From contig LS483371.1 of NCBI GenBank assembly GCA_900475325.1, positions 5,238,001 through 5,302,000 on the forward strand: a DNA stretch of 64,000 bases, in the 5' to 3' direction. This stretch comes from Paucimonas lemoignei (GTDB lineage Bacteria > Pseudomonadota > Gammaproteobacteria > Pseudomonadales > Pseudomonadaceae). Positions 9,263 to 17,290 of the stretch are shown piece by piece (within the stretch, counting starts at the first letter, position 1; each line of letters begins with the position of its first letter). The notes under the pieces were generated by a model. It ran no database searches and was not told where the DNA came from. It saw nothing but the letters and a program-made list of their open reading frames with translations. Both the position numbers and the translations under genes were made by a program.

Positions 9263-9582
9263 AGCTAAGCGCATCGCCCGTGGGAGATTCCGCTATGTCC
9301 CTGCCACAGCGCTGTCGCGCAGCAAACATAGGACCTGTGGGAGCGAGCTTGCTCCCACAAATACTGGCACGCTCCCACGGGTTCAGTGATCCAGGCAACC
9401 GGCCCACGCATCAGGCAACTTATTGAGCTTCCACCCGTCAAATAGCGACATCCGGTTTACACAGCAAATGCTCCAAAGAGCCACTCGTGATAGGCTCCGC
9501 CCCCTGATTCCTGTTATCGCGCCGCTTTTGCGCGCGACTAAGTTCGTTCTGAACGGCACACCTTTAAAAGAGTTGTATACAC
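9263..9582. other. Intergenic region with a solo REP palindrome
   Basis: This 320-base gap precedes the wzt operon. It holds one short REP palindrome at 9337-9358 (GTGGGAGCGAGCTTGCTCCC core), followed by a half-element near 9371. The rest, 9420-9582, should contain the operon promoter, but I could not identify one with confidence. Confidence 0.5.
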
Positions 9583-10821
9583 ATGCTTGAAGTGGAAAAC
9601 GTCTGCAAGGAGTTCAAGCTCTACAGCAGACCTTGGCACCGGCTCAAAGAAATCGTCATGAGACGCAGCTATCACCGCACGCATAAAGCGCTGGATAACA
9701 TTACGTTCACCGTTGCGCCTGGCGAGACTCTGGGCATTCTGGGGCGCAATGGCGCGGGCAAATCCACTTTGCTCAAGATGCTCAACGGCGTTTTGCTCCC
9801 GGACTCCGGCCAGATCAAGATCACTGGCCGCGTCACCGGCCTGCTGGAACTGGGAACGGGCTTCGACCCTAACCTCAGCGGCTCACAGAACATCGTCGGC
9901 AACGGCCTGTTGCTGGGCATGACTCGGGACCAGATCGAAGAACGCCGCAAATCCATCGTCGAGTTCTCGGAGCTGGGTCAGTTCATTCACGAACCGATCC
10001 GCACGTACTCTTCGGGCATGAACATGCGTCTGGCGTTTTCCATCGCTATCCACGCTGATCCGGACACCTTCCTGATCGACGAAGCACTGTCGGTCGGCGA
10101 TGGCCATTTCCAACAGAAATGCATGCGTCGCATCAAGGAATTCCGCGCCAACGGCGGGTCGATCATTTTCGTCTCTCACGACCTGAACGCCGTGAAAATG
10201 ATCTGCGACCGGGCCATCGTGCTCAGCGAAGGCAAAGTTGTAGCCGACGGCCATCCGGAAGAAGCCGTCAATATCTACAACCAGTTGCTCGGCGCTGAAG
10301 ATGAGCAGGATTACAGCGAGCGCCCGGTCCTGGAAACGGGTTATGGCTCACGTCAGGCCGTACTGGAGACCATTACTTTCAACGGCGAAAACTCCAAAAG
10401 CCCGATCCTCGCCTGTGGCGACACCGGCCTGCTGCAAGTGACTATCGCTGCCGAGGTCGACCTCCCGGATATCTCCCTCGGGCTGATGATTCGTGACCGG
10501 TTCGGCCAGGATATTTATGGCACTAACAGCCATTACCTTGATTTTCCGATCGCCATGACCAAGGGCGAGCGCAAGCAGTTGGTGTATCGCTTCCCGATGC
10601 GTCTGGCACCCGGCAAGTATACGATCACGCTTGCGTTGCATGACGGTGCTGATCACACCATCAACTGCTACCACTGGCACGACAACGCCATCGGATTTGA
10701 AGTAGCCGGTATCAACGCGACCATTTTTGGTGGTGTCTGCGACCTGAGCGCAACGCTCGAAGAGTTGCCGATACCCTCTGAGACTTTCCACGGAACCGTA
10801 AGCAATGCTCATACCGAATAA
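9583..10821 (+). CDS. wzt: O-polysaccharide ABC exporter ATPase with carbohydrate-binding C-terminus (Wzt)
   Basis: This 412-residue ATPase works with Wzm to export undecaprenyl-linked O-polysaccharide across the inner membrane. Walker A (GRNGAGKS) is at about residues 54-61. The ABC signature YSSGMN is near 145 and Walker B (FLIDEA) follows near 167. Residues about 250-405 form a separate beta-rich domain, as in Wzt proteins that recognise the chain's terminal modification. The partner wzm is not adjacent; it lies 13 kb away on the other strand (23535). The gene overlaps the next coding region by 17 bases. Confidence 0.92.
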   Translation: MLEVENVCKEFKLYSRPWHRLKEIVMRRSYHRTHKALDNITFTVAPGETLGILGRNGAGKSTLLKMLNGVLLPDSGQIKITGRVTGLLELGTGFDPNLSGSQNIVGNGLLLGMTRDQIEERRKSIVEFSELGQFIHEPIRTYSSGMNMRLAFSIAIHADPDTFLIDEALSVGDGHFQQKCMRRIKEFRANGGSIIFVSHDLNAVKMICDRAIVLSEGKVVADGHPEEAVNIYNQLLGAEDEQDYSERPVLETGYGSRQAVLETITFNGENSKSPILACGDTGLLQVTIAAEVDLPDISLGLMIRDRFGQDIYGTNSHYLDFPIAMTKGERKQLVYRFPMRLAPGKYTITLALHDGADHTINCYHWHDNAIGFEVAGINATIFGGVCDLSATLEELPIPSETFHGTVSNAHTE

Positions 10822-12340
10822 TCCTGACCTCGACTTCCAGGAACTCAATCGTCGCATCGAGGCCGAGGTTCAGCGTTATCGCCTGGACAACAAGGGTCGC
10901 GCACTACCGGCGTTCAACCCGTCTCCAGCAGAAACCTATGATCAGCCTTACATCTGGATGGAACTGATCCAGCTTGATGACGAGCCGCTGATTCGCGCGG
11001 CATATCCGACATTGCTGGGACGCAAGGCAGAGAACACCGAGATTCAGCAAGGCCTGATGCAGTTGCGGTCCGGCTTCGACAAGTTCGAAGTGCTGGCGGC
11101 GCTGCGTTACTCTCCAGAAGGCATCGCTCACAACGCAGAAGTCCATGGCCTGCGTCGCGCGCGTCTGAAAAACCGCCTGCGTCAGATCCCGATTATCGGC
11201 AAGCTGATCCTCAGCGCTTACGGCGCCACGCTGATCGAGCCGCGTCATCGCCACACCAACGCCCGCCTGGACCTGCTGACGCGTCAGAACAAGCTCGTTC
11301 AGGACGGCCTGCACGCGCACAAAGACTTGATGCAAAGCCAGCTGGATATTCAGCAGCGCGCGCTCAACGACCAGCACAAAGCACTTCAAGAGCAGAAAGC
11401 CTTGCTGCAACAGCAGCAGAGCCAGGTGCAGGAACACTACACCTACTTGAAAAGCCAACAGCAGATTCTGGATCAGCATCATCAGGCACAGCATCAGCAG
11501 GCAGACGAATTCAAGCGTCTGGTAGCCGAGCTGCAGCAAGCCAAAAACGTCCAACAGGAACTGCGCGCCCGCCTCCAGCATCTGGAACGCCAGCCGCGTC
11601 AGGTTGCCGTGGCGGCTGACAGCAACACGTCGACCATCGTGGCGACCGTTGAACCGCAGCAGCATCAGAGTGCCGTCCCGGACAGCTTCTATCTGGCCTT
11701 CGAGAACCGCTTCCGTGGCGACGCAGAAACCATCCGCGAACGTCAGTCGTATTACCTGCCGATGCTCGAAGAGCTCGCGCCGCTCAACAGCGGTCTGCCG
11801 CTGGTGGATATCGGTTGCGGTCGCGGCGAATGGCTGCAAATGCTGCCTGAACGCTTCAAGCGCATCGGCATTGACCTGAATTCGATGAACGTCGAAGCCT
11901 GTCATGCCCAAGGCCTGGACGCGGTGCAGCAAGACGCCTTGATCTGGCTGGCGAACCAGCCGGAAAACAGCGTTGCGGCAGTGACTGCCTTCCATGTGAT
12001 CGAGCACCTGACGTTTGAACAATTCAACGTCCTGCTCGACGAGTGCCAGCGAGTATTGGCGCCGGGCGGCGTGGTAATTTTCGAGACGCCAAACCCTGAA
12101 AACCTGATCTCGGCGGCGACTCACTTCTACACCGACCCGACGCATCTGCACCCATTGCCGCCCGCCTTTACTGAGTTCCTGGTGGAGTTCAAAGGCTTTG
12201 ACGACGTGCAGATCCATCGCCTGAATCCGATTCCGCGCGAGTACGCCCTGAACGAAGACAGTGAAGTCGCTCGTCGTTGTGATGCACTGTTTTACGGTCC
12301 GCAGGACTATGCGGTCACGGCCAGCAAGAGCGCAGCATGA
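10805..12340 (+). CDS. Coiled-coil methyltransferase with DUF4214-like N-terminus, possible O-chain terminator
   Basis: This 511-residue protein has three parts. Residues about 60-110 match the DUF4214 pattern (LLGRK near the start, LRSG, then EVLAALRYSPEG). Residues about 155-275 are a Gln-rich heptad region, surely a coiled coil. Residues about 325-460 are a class I SAM methyltransferase with motif VDIGCGRGEW and the later IEHL and APGG segments. It overlaps wzt by 17 bases and the next gene by four. Position beside a Wzt with a chain-binding domain suggests it methylates and caps the O-chain, like WbdD. However, the coiled coil here precedes the methyltransferase and no kinase domain is seen. 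The capping role is inferred. Confidence 0.75.
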   Translation: MLIPNNPDLDFQELNRRIEAEVQRYRLDNKGRALPAFNPSPAETYDQPYIWMELIQLDDEPLIRAAYPTLLGRKAENTEIQQGLMQLRSGFDKFEVLAALRYSPEGIAHNAEVHGLRRARLKNRLRQIPIIGKLILSAYGATLIEPRHRHTNARLDLLTRQNKLVQDGLHAHKDLMQSQLDIQQRALNDQHKALQEQKALLQQQQSQVQEHYTYLKSQQQILDQHHQAQHQQADEFKRLVAELQQAKNVQQELRARLQHLERQPRQVAVAADSNTSTIVATVEPQQHQSAVPDSFYLAFENRFRGDAETIRERQSYYLPMLEELAPLNSGLPLVDIGCGRGEWLQMLPERFKRIGIDLNSMNVEACHAQGLDAVQQDALIWLANQPENSVAAVTAFHVIEHLTFEQFNVLLDECQRVLAPGGVVIFETPNPENLISAATHFYTDPTHLHPLPPAFTEFLVEFKGFDDVQIHRLNPIPREYALNEDSEVARRCDALFYGPQDYAVTASKSAA

Positions 12341-13434
12341 GTCCAGTGCGTATTGATCAGTTTGCCGCCAGCGTGGCCGCCGGTGATGGCGTAACCAACA
12401 GCCTGCTGTTTACCCGCGCACTGCTGCGCGATCTGGGTTACGAGTCAGACATCTACAGCTTCTCTATCCCTGACCCATTGGTCGGGGATATTTTGCCTGC
12501 GCTGACGTTTCACCCGTCGCAATGTGCACTGATGCTCTATCACCATTCCATGGGCCACGATCATGGCCCGTGGTTGCTCAAGCAGGAATGCCCCAAGGCA
12601 CTGGTGTATCACAACATCACGCCACCGGAGTTCTTCCCGGCAGATAGCGGTTTGCGCCGCTATGCCGAACTGGGCCTGGAGCAACTCAGGAACTGGCGCG
12701 AAGAGTTTGTACACGCCATTGCCGTCTCGCCCCTCAACGAAGGCGAGCTCAAAAAAGCCGGTTACCTGCGCAGCAAGACCTTGCCGCTGTTGGTGGATAC
12801 CCGGCGCCTTGAAGGTTCGCAAAGTCAGCCAGCGTTCATGGATCATCAGCCCGCCGGTAACCGCTTCTATCTGGCGGTGGGTCGTCTGGCGGAGAACAAG
12901 CGCCAGTATTTGCTGATTGAAGCGTTTTACCACTTGATGAAGCTGCAGAAGGCCAAGAACCAGCCGCCCCAGCGCCTGATCATCGTCGGCGGGACCACCA
13001 GCGAAGATTACGCCCGCGGCTTGCGTCATCATATTCTGCAATTGGGCCTGCAAAATCAGGTGCTGCTGGTGGGCAAATGCTCCGATCCGGAACTGCGTTG
13101 GCTGTACCAGAATGCACACCAGTATTGGTGTACAAGCGCCCATGAAGGCTTCTGCATGCCGTTGCTGGAAGCGAACTATGCATCGCTTCCGGTGGTCACA
13201 CAGGCGCGGTCCAATATCCCCGACACATTGGGTGAAGGTGGCCTGTTGCTGGAAAGCGACGACCCGCTCGACTTCGCGCTGGCTTGCCACTTCCTGAACG
13301 AGGAGCCGGGCCTGCGCGAGAAGGTCATCGCCGCCGGACTGCGAAACCTGCAACGCTACGAGATCGGGAACCTGCGCCAGGCGCTCAAGGAATGGCTCGC
13401 CCAGCTCGATTTTCTACAGCCCGTGAAGGAGTAA
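12337..13434 (+). CDS. GT4-family glycosyltransferase
   Basis: This is a 365-residue cytosolic GT-B glycosyltransferase. The C-terminal half shows VGRLAENKR, VGKCSDPEL and the donor-site HEGFCMPLLEA (E-x7-E) motif. The N-terminus (IDQFAASVAAGDGVTNS) resembles the first domain of the 1125-residue protein at 26543, so the two may use related substrates. It overlaps the methyltransferase gene by four bases (ATGA) and ends six bases before rmd. A role in D-rhamnan assembly is inferred from the operon. Confidence 0.82.
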   Translation: MSPVRIDQFAASVAAGDGVTNSLLFTRALLRDLGYESDIYSFSIPDPLVGDILPALTFHPSQCALMLYHHSMGHDHGPWLLKQECPKALVYHNITPPEFFPADSGLRRYAELGLEQLRNWREEFVHAIAVSPLNEGELKKAGYLRSKTLPLLVDTRRLEGSQSQPAFMDHQPAGNRFYLAVGRLAENKRQYLLIEAFYHLMKLQKAKNQPPQRLIIVGGTTSEDYARGLRHHILQLGLQNQVLLVGKCSDPELRWLYQNAHQYWCTSAHEGFCMPLLEANYASLPVVTQARSNIPDTLGEGGLLLESDDPLDFALACHFLNEEPGLREKVIAAGLRNLQRYEIGNLRQALKEWLAQLDFLQPVKE

Positions 13435-13440
13435 CCCCCC

Positions 13441-14397
13441 ATGTCACGCCTACTACTCACTGGAGCTAACGGCTTCGTTGGCAAGCTGTTCACTGCTCGT
13501 CTGCAGCAGGCCGGATTTCATGTCATCGCGTTGAGCGCCAGCCCTGCGCCAGCGCAAAGCCAGGCCGATGAGCATCTGCAATGCGATATCCGCGATGCCG
13601 ATGCTCTGGCCCAGGCGGTTGCCCAGGCAAAGCCCGAGTACGTGGTGCACCTGGCCGCTATTTCACATGTACCCACCAGCTTCAAAGAGCCGCTGCTGAC
13701 CTGGCAGACCAACGTCATGGGCAGCATGAACCTGCTTGAAGCCATCCGCCTGCAAGCGCCGGACGCCTTCGTGCTGTTCCCTAGCTCGTCGGAAGTCTAT
13801 GGCGCGGCGTTCAAGCAAGGCGATGCCGTTGGCGAGCAGACTCAGTGCGAACCGCTCAACCCGTACGCGGCCAGCAAAGTCGCCGCCGAAAGCGCCTTCC
13901 GCGAGTATTTTCGCCAAGGCATCGATGGCGTGATTGCCCGGCCGTTTAACCATATTGGCGCTCAACAGAGTGCCGATTTTGTGACCGCCTCGTTTGCCCG
14001 TCAGATCGCTTTGATCGAAGCAGGCAAGCAGGCGCCGGTGCTCAAAGTCGGTAACCTGGAAGCCGTTCGCGATTTCCTCGACGTTCAGGATGTATGCAGT
14101 GCCTACATCGAACTGCTCAAGCTGAAAGGCAAAACCGGTCACCCCGTATGCCTGAACATCGCCAGTGGCCAGTCGCGCAAGATCAGTGAAGTGCTGCAGA
14201 TGTTGTTGTCACTCAGCACTGCAACAATCACCGTCGAACAGGATCCTGAGCGCCTGCGCCCTTCGGACATTCCGGTCGCGGTCGGCAACGCTTCGCAGCT
14301 CAAGGCAACCACCGGCTGGCAGCCGCAGATCGCCCTTGAAACAACCCTGTCCGAATTGCTGGATTACTGGCGCGCGCAGGTCAGGGTCCAAGCCTGA
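13441..14397 (+). CDS. rmd: GDP-4-dehydro-6-deoxy-D-mannose reductase
   Basis: This 318-residue short-chain dehydrogenase/reductase reduces the GDP-4-keto-6-deoxymannose made by Gmd to GDP-D-rhamnose. It shows the Rossmann motif TGANGFVG at residues 7-14, the SSSEVYG serine segment and the catalytic YAASK. The R-x-F-N-H-I-G substrate segment (ARPFNHIG) is typical of the family. It sits six bases after a glycosyltransferase gene. In P. aeruginosa rmd, gmd and wbpW are adjacent; here gmd is about 16.5 kb away. Related epimerases are possible, but motifs and pathway context agree on Rmd. Confidence 0.85.
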   Translation: MSRLLLTGANGFVGKLFTARLQQAGFHVIALSASPAPAQSQADEHLQCDIRDADALAQAVAQAKPEYVVHLAAISHVPTSFKEPLLTWQTNVMGSMNLLEAIRLQAPDAFVLFPSSSEVYGAAFKQGDAVGEQTQCEPLNPYAASKVAAESAFREYFRQGIDGVIARPFNHIGAQQSADFVTASFARQIALIEAGKQAPVLKVGNLEAVRDFLDVQDVCSAYIELLKLKGKTGHPVCLNIASGQSRKISEVLQMLLSLSTATITVEQDPERLRPSDIPVAVGNASQLKATTGWQPQIALETTLSELLDYWRAQVRVQA

Positions 14398-14414
14398 TCC
14401 GCGCTTTGCCCGCT

Positions 14415-14435
14415 GCCCCGAAACCGTTTCGGGGC
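14415..14435 (+). terminator. GC-rich hairpin between rmd and the next glycosyltransferase
   Basis: A perfect 9-bp stem (GCCCCGAAA) with a CCG loop lies between rmd and the gene at 14482. No T run follows, so it may attenuate or stabilise the transcript rather than end it. Confidence 0.45.
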
Positions 14436-14481
14436 CAGCCTGACCTCTACGCCACTGCGCCGAATCGAGAAATAACGAAAT

Positions 14482-15633
14482 ATGGAAATTGGTTTTAGCT
14501 GTACCGTCTGGGCCGGCGGCGAACGTGCGGGCCACCTGGACGGTATCGGCACCTATTCAAAAGCCCTGTGGCACGGCCTGAATGACGTCGCAATCAAAAC
14601 CGACGCAGACCTGACGATCAAACCTTATGCCTTTGGCCGGGACTTGCCGCAGCTTGACTGCGGAACCCCTGAGCAGTTGGCCGTACGTTTTCCCGTACAC
14701 GCCCTGCTGAGCGGCTTTCTGAACCTGCCACTGAGAAACTCTGCCACGGTCCGTAGAGACGTCCAGCTGTTTCACGCCACTGATCACCATATCCCTCGTA
14801 TCTCGGGCGTCCCTACCGTGGCCACTGTCATGGACGTGATACCGATGCTGCATCCGGAGTGGATCAAGAATGACCTGCGCAGCCTGAAAAGCTGGCTGTT
14901 CAACACAGCGGTGCGCAAGGCTGACCACGTCATCACCATCTCTGAGCACAGCAAACAGGACATGGTCGAGTACCTGGGCATGGCGCCTGAAAACATCAGC
15001 GTCACGCCGCTGGGTGTCGACCCGATCTACTTCCGACGCATCGAAGAAAACCAGCGTGCCGCGGTGCTGGCAAAGCACGGCATCAGACCCGGCTTCTTCC
15101 TGTTCGTCGGCACGCTGCAACCGCGTAAAAACCTGCCGCGTATTCTCTCGGCATTCCAGCAGCTGTCGCCGGAGCTTCGCAAACAGCACCCGCTGATCAT
15201 CGTTGGCCGCGATGGCTGGAACAACGAAGCGTTGTTGCCGCAGCTCAAGGCACTTGAAGCCCGCGGTGAAGGCCGCTGGTTGAGCTATTTGCCGCAGTCT
15301 GAAGTGATGGCGCTGCTGCAAAGCGCCCAGGCCCTGCTGTTCCCGTCGCTCTATGAAGGCTTTGGTCTGCCGGTGGTCGAAGCCTTTGCCGCGCAGTGCC
15401 CGGTAATCGCCTCCAACAGCACCTCGCTGCCGGAAGTCACGGGCGATGCCGCCTGGCCGGTTGACCCTTACGACGTCGACAGCATCAGCGCTGCCATGCT
15501 GGACTTGCTGTCCGATCCACAGCAGCGCGCCGCCAAGATAGAACTCGGGCTCGCCCGCGCCCGCCACTACACCTGGCATGAATGCGCACTGCAGACGATT
15601 GACGTCTATCGCAAGGTGCTCGCGGTTAGCTGA
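14482..15633 (+). CDS. GT4-family glycosyltransferase (WbpY/WbpX-type candidate)
   Basis: This is a 383-residue GT-B enzyme. The N-terminal acceptor part has HLDGIGTYSKAL. The C-terminal part has VGTLQPRKNL, VGRDGWN and the donor motif YEGFGLPVVEAFAAQ. It is the last gene of the wzt operon and is followed by a 1.5-kb REPIN array. Its size and the D-rhamnose context make it a candidate for one of the A-band rhamnosyltransferases (WbpX, WbpY), but I cannot decide which without alignment. Confidence 0.8.
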   Translation: MEIGFSCTVWAGGERAGHLDGIGTYSKALWHGLNDVAIKTDADLTIKPYAFGRDLPQLDCGTPEQLAVRFPVHALLSGFLNLPLRNSATVRRDVQLFHATDHHIPRISGVPTVATVMDVIPMLHPEWIKNDLRSLKSWLFNTAVRKADHVITISEHSKQDMVEYLGMAPENISVTPLGVDPIYFRRIEENQRAAVLAKHGIRPGFFLFVGTLQPRKNLPRILSAFQQLSPELRKQHPLIIVGRDGWNNEALLPQLKALEARGEGRWLSYLPQSEVMALLQSAQALLFPSLYEGFGLPVVEAFAAQCPVIASNSTSLPEVTGDAAWPVDPYDVDSISAAMLDLLSDPQQRAAKIELGLARARHYTWHECALQTIDVYRKVLAVS

Positions 15634-15663
15634 CAGCCGGTGTCTCCAGAAATGTTTGGGGGC

Positions 15664-17160
15664 GATACAGAACCTGTGGGAGCAAGCTTGCTTGCGAAGA
15701 GGGCGGTACATTCAGCACATCTGCTTTGCCAGAGACACAGCCTTCGCGAGCAAGGTGGAGCGCCACCCCGGTCGTCCCACAAGTTTGAGGACATTCACAG
15801 AATCTGCGGGCCAGCCCAGAACCTGTGGGAGCAAGCTTGCTTGCGAAGGGGCCGGTATATTCAGCACATCTGCTTTGCCAGATAGACAGCCTTCGCGAGC
15901 AAGCTCGCTCCCACGGATATGAGGATATTCACAGAATCTGCGGGCCAGCCCAGAACCTGTGGGAGCAAGCTTGCTTGCGAAGGGGCCGGTACATTCAGCA
16001 CATCTGCTTTGTCAGATACACAGCCTTCGCGAGCAAGGTGGAGCGCCACCCCGGTAGCTCCCACGGATATGAGGATATTCACAGAATCTGCGGGCCAGCC
16101 CAAAACCTGTGGGAGCAAGCTTGCTTGCGAAGAGGCCGGTACATTCAGCACATCTGCTTTGCCAGAGACACAGCCTTCGCGAGCAAGCTCGCTCCCACGG
16201 GTCCGAGGGTTCGCAGAATCTGTGGGCCAACCCAGAATCCGTGGGAGCAAGCTTGCTTGCGAAGAGGCCGGTACATCCAGCACATCTGCTTTGCCAGAGA
16301 CACAGCCTTCGCGAGCAAGGTGGAGCGCCACCCCGGTCGTCCCACGGATTTGGAGTCAGCCACAGCTTTGAGGACATTCACAGAACCTGTGGGAGCAAGC
16401 TTGCTTGCGAAGAGGGCGGTACATCCAGCAGATTTGCTGAGCCTGAAACATTGCCTTCGCGAGCAAGCTCGCTCCCACGGATATGAGGATATTCACCGAA
16501 TCTGTGGCCCAGCCCAGAATCCGTGGGAGCAAGCTTGCTTGCGAAGAGGGCGGTACATCCAGCAGATTTGCTGAGCCTGAAACATTGCCTTCGCGAGCAA
16601 GCTCGCTCCCACGGATTTGGAGTCAGCCACAGGTTTGAGGACATTCACAGAACCTGTGGGAGCAAGCTTGCTTGCGAAGGGGCCGGTACATTCAGCAGAT
16701 TTGCTGAGCCTGAAACATTGCCTTCGCGAGCAAGCTCGCTCCCACGGATATTAGGACATTCACAGAATCTGTGGCCCAGCCCAGAATCCGTGGGAGCAAG
16801 CTTGCTTGCGAAGGGGCCGGTACATCCAGCACATCTGCTTTGCCAGAGACAAAGCCTTCGCGAGCAAGGTGGAGCGCCACCCCGGTCGTCCCACAAGTTT
16901 GAGGACATTCACAGAATCTGCGGGCCAGCCCGGAACCTGTGGGAGCAAGCTTGCTTGCGAAGGGGCCGGTACATTCAGCAGATTTGCTGAGCCTGAAACA
17001 TTGCCTTCGCGAGCAAGCTCGCTCCCACGGATATTAGGACATTCACAGAATCTGCGGGCCAGCCCGGAACCTGTGGGAGCAAGCTTGCTTGCGAAGAGGC
17101 CGGTACATTCAGCACATCTGCTTTGCCAGAGACACAGCCTTCGCGAGCAAGGTGAAAGCC
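15664..17160. repeat. REPIN array B, 11 tandem units
   Basis: Eleven REP dimers start at 15676, 15825, 15959, 16109, 16241, 16389, 16523, 16656, 16790, 16939 and 17073. A plain unit is 90 bp: a GTGGGAGCAAGCTTGCTTGC arm, a linker with GGTACATTCAGCA, and an opposite arm ending GAGCAAGCTCGCTCCCAC. Spacers of about 45 bp are also repeated (ATTCACAGAATCTGCGGGCC). Units 1, 3, 5 and 9 carry the extra GGTGGAGCGCCACC hairpin in the right arm. The last unit has lost its right arm. Orientation is opposite to arrays C, D and E. No gene is present; open frames here are artefacts of the repeat period. Confidence 0.95.
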
Positions 17161-17290
17161 AGGTCCTGACTTTTCATGGTTTTCAGGTAGGATGCACCGC
17201 TTATCGCCAGTGCCCGGACCGGGGCGCTGGCTTGACGTCTTTATTGAACTCATCCATCACGCGATGAATATGGTCCCAGGATGACAGTGC

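Noticed and set aside
15825..16574. 249-codon and similar long open frames inside REPIN arrays (also 30166-30696, 37897-38619)
   Set aside because: Array periods are near 135 bp, a multiple of three, so one stop-free unit gives long stop-free frames. The translations are repeats of REP sequence (GASLLAKGPVHSAHLLCQ type), not proteins.
15664..17160. Possible CRISPR array
   Set aside because: Repeats are palindromic 90-bp dimers with conserved, not unique, spacers, and no cas gene is present. REPINs explain everything.
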